This document shows positions 8,716 to 15,499 of a stretch of 39,269 bases of DNA, piece after piece. The stretch lies in contig URSO01000014.1 in the NCBI GenBank assembly GCA_900550415.1, forward strand, positions 1-39,269. Direction: 5' to 3'. The notes beneath the pieces were generated by a model. That model searched no databases. It had not been told where the DNA came from and saw only the letters and a list, made by a program, of their open reading frames with translations. This DNA is from an uncultured Collinsella sp. Lineage in GTDB: Bacteria; Actinomycetota; Coriobacteriia; Coriobacteriales; Coriobacteriaceae. Each line of letters begins with the position of its first letter. The stretch's first letter is position 1. The position numbers and the translations under genes were made by a program.

Positions 8716-9327
8716 CTATTCGTCGGCGAGTTGAATTCCCAACAAACCCGAGAGTGCCAGCGCCTGCTCGGCATTGACCGTCAGGCCTCGCAACTCACGG
8801 TAGTCGCCCGAAACAACGGGAGCCTCAAACGTGCAGCGCGATACATCAACACCACATAGCGGTGTCTTGAACACATCAACTCGCGTCAGGTCGCAGCTAT
8901 CCAGGCGCAGCTGCCCCAGCTTGGCCCCCTGGAGCGCCGCCTCGGTCAGACGCACATCGCACGCCGTGATGGGGCCAATGCGTCCCTCCGAAAGGTTCGC
9001 GTAACTCAGGTCGCATGATGCAAACGAAACGCTCGACAGACGCGCCTTGACCAAGTTGAGCCCCGGCGCCGAGCAATCAACAAAGTCGCAGCGGTTGAGC
9101 CAGCAGCCTTCCATATTGCAGCGGATAAAGCGGCAACCGCGAAATACGACGTCGCGAAACGTCGAACCACTCCAGTCGACGCCATCGAATACGCAGGAGC
9201 GGAACACGACGCCGTCAAAGGTCGTACCGTTCGCCACGTCATAGGCGAGCTCCAGCTCCTCAAAAGCGGTATTTGAGACAAGCTCATCCCCCTCGGCAAA
9301 CAGGTCAATGAGCTCATCCATGCCCAT
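8716..9327 (-). CDS. Pentapeptide-repeat protein
   Basis: A 203-residue protein whose central part (about 35-165) is built of pentapeptide repeats of the A(D/N)Lxx/FxxCxF type, for example FDGVVFRSCVFDGVDWSGS and CDFVDCSAPGLNL. These fold into a right-handed quadrilateral beta-helix. The repeats are unusually cysteine-rich. Some family members mimic DNA and protect gyrase (Qnr-like), but nothing here proves that role. The frame stays open upstream to 9447, which would add 40 residues encoded by the hairpin at 9359-9397 and the end of the next gene. I therefore prefer ATG 9327 (or 9321), although no clear ribosome site is visible. Confidence 0.8.
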   Translation of the reverse strand: MGMDELIDLFAEGDELVSNTAFEELELAYDVANGTTFDGVVFRSCVFDGVDWSGSTFRDVVFRGCRFIRCNMEGCWLNRCDFVDCSAPGLNLVKARLSSVSFASCDLSYANLSEGRIGPITACDVRLTEAALQGAKLGQLRLDSCDLTRVDVFKTPLCGVDVSRCTFEAPVVSGDYRELRGLTVNAEQALALSGLLGIQLADE

Positions 9328-9358
9328 ATGGCAGCCAAGCCGCTCGTTTACCCGGGCA

Positions 9359-9397
9359 AAACCACCACAAAAGTGCCTGTCCCCTTTGTGGTGGTTT
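9359..9397 (-). terminator. Hairpin downstream of SGNH hydrolase gene
   Basis: AAACCACCACAAA at 9359-9371 pairs perfectly over 13 bases with 9385-9397, around a 13-base loop. On the minus strand the loop reads GGGGACAGGCACT and the stem runs into GGTTTT. It starts 10 bases past the SGNH hydrolase stop, so it probably ends that transcript. Confidence 0.65.
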
Positions 9398-9406
9398 GGG
9401 GCTGCG

Positions 9407-10066
9407 CTACTCACCGAGCATCTCTTGGAGCTTGGCTGCCACGGCATGTCCCAAGCTCTCGTGGCTTTCGGGCATCATATGCAGATAGTCGATATCGCCC
9501 GGCTCGGCAAAGTCGGCGGCATTCAAAAAGTCGCAGCCAAGCTGCTCGGCTACGTGCGCGTAGTACTCGGCAAAATGCTCCGAGGCCTCGACGGAATGCT
9601 CGTCAAAATCGGTCATATACACATCGGCGATTTGCGGCTTGATCTTGATGGGAGCCATCAGCAGAATGCGCGGACAAGGCGCAGCGTCGGTCCACGAAAA
9701 CGCGCGGACGGCGCGAATCAGCGCCATGGCGCCACGGGCTATATCGGAAGCCGTCACGTTAAAGACCGTCTTGCAGTCGTTGGTGCCCAGCATGATCACA
9801 ATGGCGTCCAGCGGCTTATGGGCCTCGAGCAGCATCGGAAGCGCGCGAATGCCGTTGAGGTTAGTGTCCAGGTGGCACATATCGTCGCGCACCGTCGTGC
9901 GGCCGTTGAGCCCCTCCTCGATCACATGCCAGCCCTCGCCCAGGTCACGCTGCGCCACGCCGCACCAGCGCACATCCTGCGCATAGCGCACCGCGGTGCC
10001 GTCGCGCATACCAGCCGGATCGTAACCATAGGTGTTGCTGTCGCCAAAGCATAGAACGTTTTTCAT
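9407..10066 (-). CDS. SGNH/GDSL-family esterase or lipase
   Basis: SGNH hydrolase of 219 residues, cytoplasmic (no signal peptide). Block I is FGDSNTYGYDP with the nucleophile Ser at about 10. Block II is EGLNGRTT with its Gly, block III is LGTNDC (Asn at about 96), and block V is DYLH near the C-terminus (Asp about 193, His about 196). The GDSNTYG start and NGRTT resemble arylesterase/acyl-CoA thioesterase-type members. The ATG at 10066 is chosen for GGGGAGCTTACG. An upstream ATG at 10138 would run back through the terminator of the preceding gene. The natural ester substrate is unknown. Confidence 0.9.
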   Translation of the reverse strand: MKNVLCFGDSNTYGYDPAGMRDGTAVRYAQDVRWCGVAQRDLGEGWHVIEEGLNGRTTVRDDMCHLDTNLNGIRALPMLLEAHKPLDAIVIMLGTNDCKTVFNVTASDIARGAMALIRAVRAFSWTDAAPCPRILLMAPIKIKPQIADVYMTDFDEHSVEASEHFAEYYAHVAEQLGCDFLNAADFAEPGDIDYLHMMPESHESLGHAVAAKLQEMLGE

Positions 10067-10085
10067 CGTAAGCTCCCCACTCAAT

Positions 10086-10116
10086 AAAAAGCCGACGGGA
10101 GCAGCCCACGTCGGCT
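10086..10116 (-). terminator. Intrinsic terminator of the PARG-like gene
   Basis: Read on the minus strand, AGCCGACG pairs with CGTCGGCT, with inner GGG/CCC pairing, and TTTTT follows. It lies 26 bases past the stop of the gene at 10142-11272. Confidence 0.85.
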
Positions 10117-10141
10117 CGGCATGTCGCATCACGCGCACAGT

Positions 10142-11272
10142 TTACAAGTATTTGCGCCAGTCGTCGTCATCCTCATCGTCCTCGGCAGCGGCCCGAGCCT
10201 GCTCGGCGGCACGGGCGGCCGCAGCGCGGGCGGCAACCTGGGCATAGGACTCCTCGTTGCGCTCGGGGAAGTTTGCCAACACGTGCTCGAACTTGGCGAA
10301 GTCCTCGTCCCAGCGCGTAGAGGGCACAGCAAAGAAGACCTGCTTGACCTTGAAGTCGCCCGATGCGAGCTCCTTGCGGAAGAGCTCAGCCACGGCCTCG
10401 GCGTCAAAGCCGTTGTTGTCGCAGCCCCATGCGCCCAGCACGAGCTTCTCGCGACCCAACTCGTCGCAGATGGCGAGTACAAAGCGGATACGGTCGCGCA
10501 GGGCATCCAGCAGAGCATCGTCGCTCACGCGATACTCCTGGCGGGCGCGCTTAACGTTGGGCGCGGCGGCAACGATCACGTCGGCATACGCATGCACATG
10601 GTTGCGGTCGAAGCGCACCGCGGGCACCACCAGCGCGCGGTTGCGGTACAGCTCACAGTTGATGTTGCGGCGACGGTTCTCGCCGTACCACTTACGCTGC
10701 TTATCGAGGACATTGTACAGATACGAATCGGCACAGAGCGCGGCCTCCTGGCCCAGATAGCCCTGGATGTAACCGCCGCCCGGATTGGTAAACGAGGCAA
10801 AGGCAAGCACGGCCATATCGCAGAACTGCGCATAGCCGCGGCCGTTATCCAGAATGGCCTGCGTGGCGGAGGCATCAAGCACGGTGACCTCGGGCAGGGT
10901 CGGAGCGGGCTCCTCGGCAGGCGCGGGCTCGGTCTCTGCGGGCTCCTCGGCAGACGCAGACTCGTCCGTGACCTCGGTCTCGACGGGCGCAACCTCGGTG
11001 GCCTCGACCTCGGCAGCGTCAGCCTCCACAACCCCGGCAACCTGCTCCTCGGCAGCCGCCTGGGCCTTGGCCTTCATCGCCGCGACAAAGCCGGCAGGCA
11101 TACCGTCGAATTCGCGCACGCCGGCAAGCGAGCGCTCAATATCCTTGGCGCACGCTTCGGACACCGTCGCCACATGGCGCTCGGCGGCCTTGGCACGGGC
11201 CTCGCGCTTGGGATTGGGCTGCCCTGCGCGGCCGGTCCTGCGGTTACGGTTCCTGTTGTCGACGTCTGCCAT
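10142..11272 (-). CDS. Microbial PARG-like macrodomain protein (TIGR02452/DUF2263), altered catalytic motif
   Basis: A 376-residue protein of the bacterial poly(ADP-ribose) glycohydrolase-like family. The macrodomain core includes VLAFASFTNPGGGYIQGY and LGQEAALCADSYLY. The signature is GGG (165-167), seven residues, then normally QEE. Here it reads QEA, with Ala177 (codon GCC at 10742-10744) where the second, catalytic glutamate is expected. Activity may therefore be reduced, lost or changed to plain ADP-ribose binding. A Glu/Ala/Pro-rich, probably disordered linker (about 75-128) separates a basic N-terminal segment from the core, and the C-terminus is acidic (EDDEDDDDW). It is a single-gene unit with its own terminator. 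Confidence 0.85.
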   Translation of the reverse strand: MADVDNRNRNRRTGRAGQPNPKREARAKAAERHVATVSEACAKDIERSLAGVREFDGMPAGFVAAMKAKAQAAAEEQVAGVVEADAAEVEATEVAPVETEVTDESASAEEPAETEPAPAEEPAPTLPEVTVLDASATQAILDNGRGYAQFCDMAVLAFASFTNPGGGYIQGYLGQEAALCADSYLYNVLDKQRKWYGENRRRNINCELYRNRALVVPAVRFDRNHVHAYADVIVAAAPNVKRARQEYRVSDDALLDALRDRIRFVLAICDELGREKLVLGAWGCDNNGFDAEAVAELFRKELASGDFKVKQVFFAVPSTRWDEDFAKFEHVLANFPERNEESYAQVAARAAAARAAEQARAAAEDDEDDDDWRKYL

Positions 11273-11337
11273 GAGTGGTCACCTTTCCTGTCGCTGCCGC
11301 TTTCGGTTTTTCCCATCCATGATACCCCGCCGCGTAC

Positions 11338-11366
11338 AAAAAAGACGGCCCCGAAGGACCGCCTTT
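11338..11366 (-). terminator. Intrinsic terminator of the Bax1-I-like gene
   Basis: On the minus strand AAGGCGGTCC folds back on GGGGCCGTCTT around a tiny loop, and a run of six T's is produced at the end. It lies just past the stop at 11410. Confidence 0.88.
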
Positions 11367-11409
11367 CGCATTGATTTACGCGCGCGGCAAGCACCGCCGC
11401 AACTCGCCG

Positions 11410-12105
11410 CTAGTCGCGACGACCAAGGATATTCAGGATACGCAGGAACACGTTGATGATATCCACGAACAGGTTGGACGCCATGAGCACGGCGTTGGGC
11501 AGCGTGGGTGGCACCGTCGTGGCCACATAGGTGTCATAGCCAATAAAACCGGCGAACACCACGATTACGATCAGGTCGGTAATAGACTGCGAAACACCCA
11601 TAAACATCAGCACGATCTCGACCAGGATCGTGGCAAGCAGAACGCCAAAACCGATGCCGTACACACGCTGGAAGAACTTGGGGAAGGTCACGCCCAGCGC
11701 GCCAAAGACAAAGGTGATGGCGGCGGTGGCGATAAAGGCGGTGTTGATGGTGGGCAGGTCGTAGTTGGCAAGGCCAAACGACGCGGTCAGGCCAAAGGTG
11801 CTCGCAAAGATCACGTAACCCGTGAGCGACAGGCCCACAGACTGCTTGCCCGCGGCAGCCGACATCATGACAATGCCGACGATGGTCAAAATAAACGAGC
11901 CAAAGACCAGCGGCAAAGCGGCGCCGCTCATCATCATGCGGGCAAACGCCATGGTGCTCGTAAAGTAGGCGCCGGCACCCATGGCGCAAAAGCCCAAAAA
12001 GATCAGGGCGGACATGACAAGGTTGTACGCACGCGGCGACATCTCCTTGGCACGGCTTGCACCGGTCTCGATGGGGCCGTTCTGATAGCCCTGGATATCA
12101 TTCAT
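11410..12105 (-). CDS. Bax inhibitor-1 (UPF0005/YetJ-like) membrane protein
   Basis: Polytopic inner-membrane protein of 231 residues with about seven hydrophobic helices, matching the Bax inhibitor-1 family, whose Bacillus member YetJ is a pH-sensitive calcium leak channel. The late signature VVFAGFIGYDTYV followed by LFVDIINVFLRILNIL holds aspartates in GYDTY and FVDII that correspond to the YetJ pore di-aspartyl sensor. The start ATG follows GAAAGGACGAAAGC. It is transcribed alone and ends at the hairpin at 11338-11366. Function is inferred from the family. Confidence 0.92.
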   Translation of the reverse strand: MNDIQGYQNGPIETGASRAKEMSPRAYNLVMSALIFLGFCAMGAGAYFTSTMAFARMMMSGAALPLVFGSFILTIVGIVMMSAAAGKQSVGLSLTGYVIFASTFGLTASFGLANYDLPTINTAFIATAAITFVFGALGVTFPKFFQRVYGIGFGVLLATILVEIVLMFMGVSQSITDLIVIVVFAGFIGYDTYVATTVPPTLPNAVLMASNLFVDIINVFLRILNILGRRD

Positions 12106-12187
12106 GCTTTCGTCCTTTCAGATAGCGCCGCGACAGCAGCGCCTTAAGCGACAAGATTTCTGCCATTGTACCCAAATGCCACACGTT

Positions 12188-12526
12188 TTACCTGCGGCGC
12201 CCACCCTCGAGCGTGCAGTCAAACGCCCAGACCCACCAACGCATCACGTGGGTCTGCAAGCCGTCCGGCCGTTCGCGCGCCTGGTCCTCCAGATACAACT
12301 CGGTCGCATGACCGCCAAAACGAACCTTATAGGTTGCCGTACGAATGCCGTGAACCGTCAGGCCAAACCCAGTGGTCGAGACAATCTCGTCAATCGTAAA
12401 GCAGCGACCGTCAACCCAGCAGACGGTGACCGGCACGACTTGTCCACCCGCGAGGATGCGAGCCACGACGTCCACATACTGCTTGTGCACGCGCCGAGTT
12501 TTGCCATCTGTCTGTCGATATTCCAT
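12188..12526 (-). CDS. Small conserved-looking protein of unknown function
   Basis: A 112-residue soluble protein that I do not recognise. It starts MEYRQTDGKTRRVHKQYVDV. The centre (VPVTVCWVDGRCFTIDEI, then a segment ending TELYLED) looks like a small beta-barrel, and the end has MRWWVWAFDC. The layout recalls small actinobacterial proteins in which a basic strand precedes an xVDGRxxxI motif, but I cannot name a family. The frame stays open upstream to 12634. ATG 12526 is preferred because it follows TAGGGGC. It shares a 249-base divergent upstream region with pit. Confidence 0.65.
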   Translation of the reverse strand: MEYRQTDGKTRRVHKQYVDVVARILAGGQVVPVTVCWVDGRCFTIDEIVSTTGFGLTVHGIRTATYKVRFGGHATELYLEDQARERPDGLQTHVMRWWVWAFDCTLEGGRRR

Positions 12527-12713
12527 GCCCCTATTATCGAACGCATGTTTGCATATTGTAAAGCGAACAGGCTGTGGTTTTGGCGTGTCGGACCGCATGC
12601 GCACGTCCGCACGACGTGTTAGCAAAAAGAACACCGGAGGTCAACAGGGCTAACGTTCAATTTTAGTACCCAAAAATTCACTTCTCCCATCAGAATTCGG
12701 TAAAGAAACCCGC

Positions 12714-12745
12714 AGGAGGTGATACGATTTATCATGTTTTTGTAA
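12714..12745 (+). other. Orphan perfect Shine-Dalgarno and 3-codon frame upstream of pit
   Basis: AGGAGGTGAT at 12714-12723 is a full-length match to the 16S rRNA 3' end, yet no gene starts there. The nearest ATG (12734) opens only ATG TTT TTG TAA, 14 bases from the GGAGG core. It is in frame with pit 42 bases downstream but separated from it by the TAA. The rest of the 12527-12775 gap shows no other clear signal. Confidence 0.4.
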
Positions 12746-12775
12746 CGTTTCTGCAAACTTCGAGAAAGCCCATAT

Positions 12776-13825
12776 ATGGACGTAACGTTCTCAACCTTCC
12801 TCGGCCAACTTGTGTCGAACCCAGTCCTTGCCGTCACCGTGATCCTCGCGCTCGGCGCCATCTTCGTCAATGGATGGACCGACGCACCCAACGCCATCGC
12901 GACCTGCGTCACTACGCGTTGCATGCCCGCCCGCGCCGCTATTCTCATGAGTGCCGCATTCAACTTCCTTGGCGTGCTCATCATGACGCACTTTAACGCG
13001 AGCGTCGCCAACACCATCTCCCATATTGTCGACTTTGGAGGAAACAGCACCATGGCGCTCGCCTGTCTGTGCGCGGCGCTGTTCTCCATCGTCGTCTACG
13101 GCGCCACAGCGTCGCGTTTTGGCATCCCCACCTCGCAAAGCCACAGCCTTATCGCCGGCCTGACCGGTGCCGCCATCGCCCTCGGCGGTGCGAGCAGCGT
13201 CAACGTCCACGAGTGGATGAAGGTCATCTACGGCCTGGCGCTCTCCATCGGTCTGGGCTTTGTCATGGGCTGGGTCCTGTGCAAGCTCGTCTCGATTCTT
13301 TTCGCCGCCGCCAACAGGCGACGTGCCAATGTCTTCTTTAAATACGCTCAGATCGCGAGCGCTGCGGCCATGAGCTTTATGCACGGCGCGCAGGATGGAC
13401 AGAAGTTCATCGGCGTGCTCTTTTTAGGCGTGGCCTTTGCCAGCGGCCAGACGAGCGTCGGCGATGCCGGCATCCCCATCTGGATTATGCTGCTATGCTC
13501 GGCCACCATGGGCATCGGCACCAGCGTGGGCGGCGAGCGCATCATCAAGTCCGTTGGCCAGAGCATGGTCAAGCTCGAAAAGTACCAGGGCTTCTCCGCC
13601 GACCTGGCGGGCGCCGCGAACCTGCTGCTTGCCACCCTTACCGGCATCCCCGTGTCCTCCACACACATCAAGACCTGCGCCATCATGGGCGTCGGTGCCG
13701 TCAAGCGCCTCTCGGCCATCAACTTCGGCGTCGTCAAGGACATGATGTTCACCTGGTTCTTCACCTTCCCCGCCTGCGGACTCATCAGCTTTGTCATGGC
13801 CAAGCTGTTCATGATGTTCCTCTAG
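12776..13825 (+). CDS. pit: PiT-family inorganic phosphate transporter
   Basis: Low-affinity phosphate permease of 349 residues with about ten membrane helices. Both halves carry the PiT signature: NGWTDAPNAIATCV and GIPTSQSHSLIAGLTGAA in the first, FMHGAQDGQK and GIPVSSTHIKTCAIMGVGA in the second. The start at 12776 has only a weak ribosome site (GAGAAAG), while a perfect one lies 60 bases upstream without a gene. The DUF47 partner follows after 67 bases on the same strand, a standard pairing, and the two are probably one operon. Confidence 0.95.
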   Translation: MDVTFSTFLGQLVSNPVLAVTVILALGAIFVNGWTDAPNAIATCVTTRCMPARAAILMSAAFNFLGVLIMTHFNASVANTISHIVDFGGNSTMALACLCAALFSIVVYGATASRFGIPTSQSHSLIAGLTGAAIALGGASSVNVHEWMKVIYGLALSIGLGFVMGWVLCKLVSILFAAANRRRANVFFKYAQIASAAAMSFMHGAQDGQKFIGVLFLGVAFASGQTSVGDAGIPIWIMLLCSATMGIGTSVGGERIIKSVGQSMVKLEKYQGFSADLAGAANLLLATLTGIPVSSTHIKTCAIMGVGAVKRLSAINFGVVKDMMFTWFFTFPACGLISFVMAKLFMMFL

Positions 13826-13892
13826 TCAAACCGAACGTCCATCTGGACCGCAACACTTCGCCCACCCGTCTTCACCTCGAAAGGACCCACCC

Positions 13893-14516
13893 ATGGCAAA
13901 GAAACCCGATTCGCTCTACTTTGACAACTACGTCGCCTGCGCCGACCTTGCTGTCCAGGCCGCAGAGTTGCTCATCAAGATTTTTGAGAACTTTGATCCC
14001 GCGCAGATCCACGACATGCTCGAGGAGATGCATGCGATTGAGCATGCGGCAGACAAGAAGCACCACGAGCTCGAAGACGCCCTGCTCACCGCCTTTATCA
14101 CCCCGCTCGAGCGCGAGGATCTGGATCTGATGAGCTGCGCGCTCGACACCGTGCTCGACCGTATTGAGGGCGTCGTGCAGCGCGTCTACTTCACCAACAT
14201 TCAGAGCATCCATCCCGACGCCATCGTCATCGCCCACAAGGTGACTGACGCCTGCCGCGCCATGAAAGACCTGATGGTCGAGCTTCCCAACTACCGCAAG
14301 TCCAAAACGCTGCGCGAGCTGGTCATCCAGATCAACACCATCGAGTCCGAGGCCGACGAGCTCTACATCAACGCCATGCGCAACCTGCACGTTAACGGCA
14401 AGGATCCGCTCGAGGTCATCGCTTGGCGTGACGTCTACGCCTTCCTGGAGTACTGCGCCGACTGCTGCGAGAATGTGGCCGATGTTGTGGATTCGATTGT
14501 CATGAAGAACAGTTAA
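13893..14516 (+). CDS. DUF47 (PhoU-like) PiT partner protein
   Basis: All-helical 207-residue protein of the DUF47/PhoU-like family, usually encoded with PiT permeases and thought to regulate them. Acidic and His-rich helices (EEMHAIEHAADKKHHELED, and later INTIESEADELYINAM) are the metal-binding ExxxD-type repeats of PhoU-like bundles. The start ATG follows GAAAGGACCCACCC. The pairing with pit points to a role in low-affinity phosphate uptake, separate from the true PhoU at 18179-19036. Confidence 0.93.
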   Translation: MAKKPDSLYFDNYVACADLAVQAAELLIKIFENFDPAQIHDMLEEMHAIEHAADKKHHELEDALLTAFITPLEREDLDLMSCALDTVLDRIEGVVQRVYFTNIQSIHPDAIVIAHKVTDACRAMKDLMVELPNYRKSKTLRELVIQINTIESEADELYINAMRNLHVNGKDPLEVIAWRDVYAFLEYCADCCENVADVVDSIVMKNS

Positions 14517-14540
14517 TTGGGGGTACATGTCCCACCGGTC

Positions 14541-14619
14541 GCGGGCCCGGCCACTAATAACCTTTTTCACTCCGGCTGCAAGCAGAGTCGTTCAAAAGGT
14601 TATTAGTGGCCGGGCCCGC
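14541..14619. repeat. 26-bp perfect inverted repeat
   Basis: Bases 14541-14566 are the exact reverse complement of 14594-14619, including CCACTAATAACC. The 27-base loop (14567-14593) holds a small CTGC/GCAG hairpin. There is no T-run on the plus strand. It starts 24 bases after the DUF47 stop, in the 286-base gap before the nitroreductase gene. It may be a transcript-end stabiliser, an RNase III substrate or a short mobile palindrome. Confidence 0.85.
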
Positions 14620-14644
14620 TCCCTTATGCACCACCATTGGGAAC

Positions 14645-14736
14645 TTTGGCTGATAGATTTAGCGCGATGGGGGTTTGGCTGAAGGGACCTTTGGTATCCG
14701 TTCGGACACTTTGGCCCTTGATGAGCGTTTGGCTGA
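14645..14736. repeat. TTTGGCTGA motif repeats in G+T-rich leader
   Basis: TTTGGCTGA occurs at 14645-14653, 14674-14682 and 14728-14736, with shorter TTTGG copies between and after them. One more copy lies far away at 154-162. The strand is strongly G+T-rich from about 14640 into the nitroreductase gene. No coding frame or regulator is recognised. Confidence 0.45.
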
Positions 14737-14802
14737 TTGCTGCTTTGGGTACTCTTTGGGTTACTTTTGGTTTGTTTGATTTTTAATTTTAGGAGGGCTT
14801 GT

Positions 14803-15333
14803 ATGTCTTATTTGGATCTGGCTCGGGGTCGGTATTCTTGTCGTGAGTTTGAAGATCGGGCTGTGGAGCAGGCTGTGGTGGATGCCATTGTTGAGGCTGG
14901 GCGGATTGCTCCTTCTGCTTGTAATAATCATCCTTCTCGTGTGATGGTGCTGGATACGCCTGAGCTTCTGGAGAAGGCTGCTGCTTGTCAGCCTCGGTTT
15001 GCTCGTGATGGATCTATCTTTGGCGCTCCGCTTGTCTTCCTTATTTGTAGCGTTACCGAAGACGCTTGGGTGCGCCCGTATGACCAGATGAATTCCAGTG
15101 AAATCGATACGTCCATAGTGTGCGATCAGATGATGATGGAGGCCACCGAGCAGGGCCTGGGAACGTGTTGGGTATGCCATTTTAAGCCCGAGGTGGCACA
15201 GGAGCAGTTCAACCTGCCCGAGGGCGTCTATCCCTATCACATGCTCGTCTGCGGATATCCTGCCGACCACATCGCCGATTCCGAGCATCGCGAGGCCCGT
15301 ACCATTCCCCTCTCCGACTTCCTCCTCAAGTAG
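14803..15333 (+). CDS. Nitroreductase-family protein
   Basis: FMN-dependent nitroreductase-fold protein of 176 residues. Recognisable are the start SYLDLARGRYSCREFEDRAV, the flavin-contact block GRIAPSACNNHPSRV, VCDQMMMEATEQGLGTCWVC and the VCGYPAD strand. The physiological substrate is unknown. ATG 14803 is chosen for the strong AGGAGGGCTTGT before it. Codon use changes sharply inside the gene: roughly the first 80 codons end mostly in T or G (TCT, GGT, CGT, GCT), and from about base 15060 they return to the C/G-ending style of the neighbours. This suggests a mosaic origin or local strand-biased mutation. Confidence 0.9.
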   Translation: MSYLDLARGRYSCREFEDRAVEQAVVDAIVEAGRIAPSACNNHPSRVMVLDTPELLEKAAACQPRFARDGSIFGAPLVFLICSVTEDAWVRPYDQMNSSEIDTSIVCDQMMMEATEQGLGTCWVCHFKPEVAQEQFNLPEGVYPYHMLVCGYPADHIADSEHREARTIPLSDFLLK

Positions 15334-15380
15334 ATTTTGGGACATGCCCTAAAACCTATCCTTGACCGCTCACCGGTTCG

Positions 15381-15418
15381 CCGAGTTCTGCGCCACTATG
15401 TGCAGGGCTCGGTTTTTT
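15381..15418 (+). terminator. Terminator of the nitroreductase gene
   Basis: CCGAG pairs with CTCGG, with an inner CTGC/GCAG stem, followed by TTTTTT. It is placed 48 bases past the stop. Confidence 0.85.
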
Positions 15419-15443
15419 ATGTTGCGCGCCCCGGTACAGTCAT

Positions 15444-15473
15444 AAAAAAGGACCCGCAAGCTGCGGGTCCTTT
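15444..15473 (-). terminator. Terminator of the divIVA operon
   Basis: A perfect 12-bp stem (15447-15458 with 15462-15473, AAAGGACCCGCA) with a 3-base loop gives a T-run on the minus strand. It marks the end of the long minus-strand cell-division region. Confidence 0.92.
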
Positions 15474-15499
15474 CTAGGCACTAAATTGTAGGCCGAATG

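Noticed and set aside
9328..9447. N-terminal extension of the pentapeptide-repeat protein
   Set aside because: It would be encoded by the hairpin at 9359-9397 and the end of the SGNH hydrolase gene, and its sequence has no repeat character.
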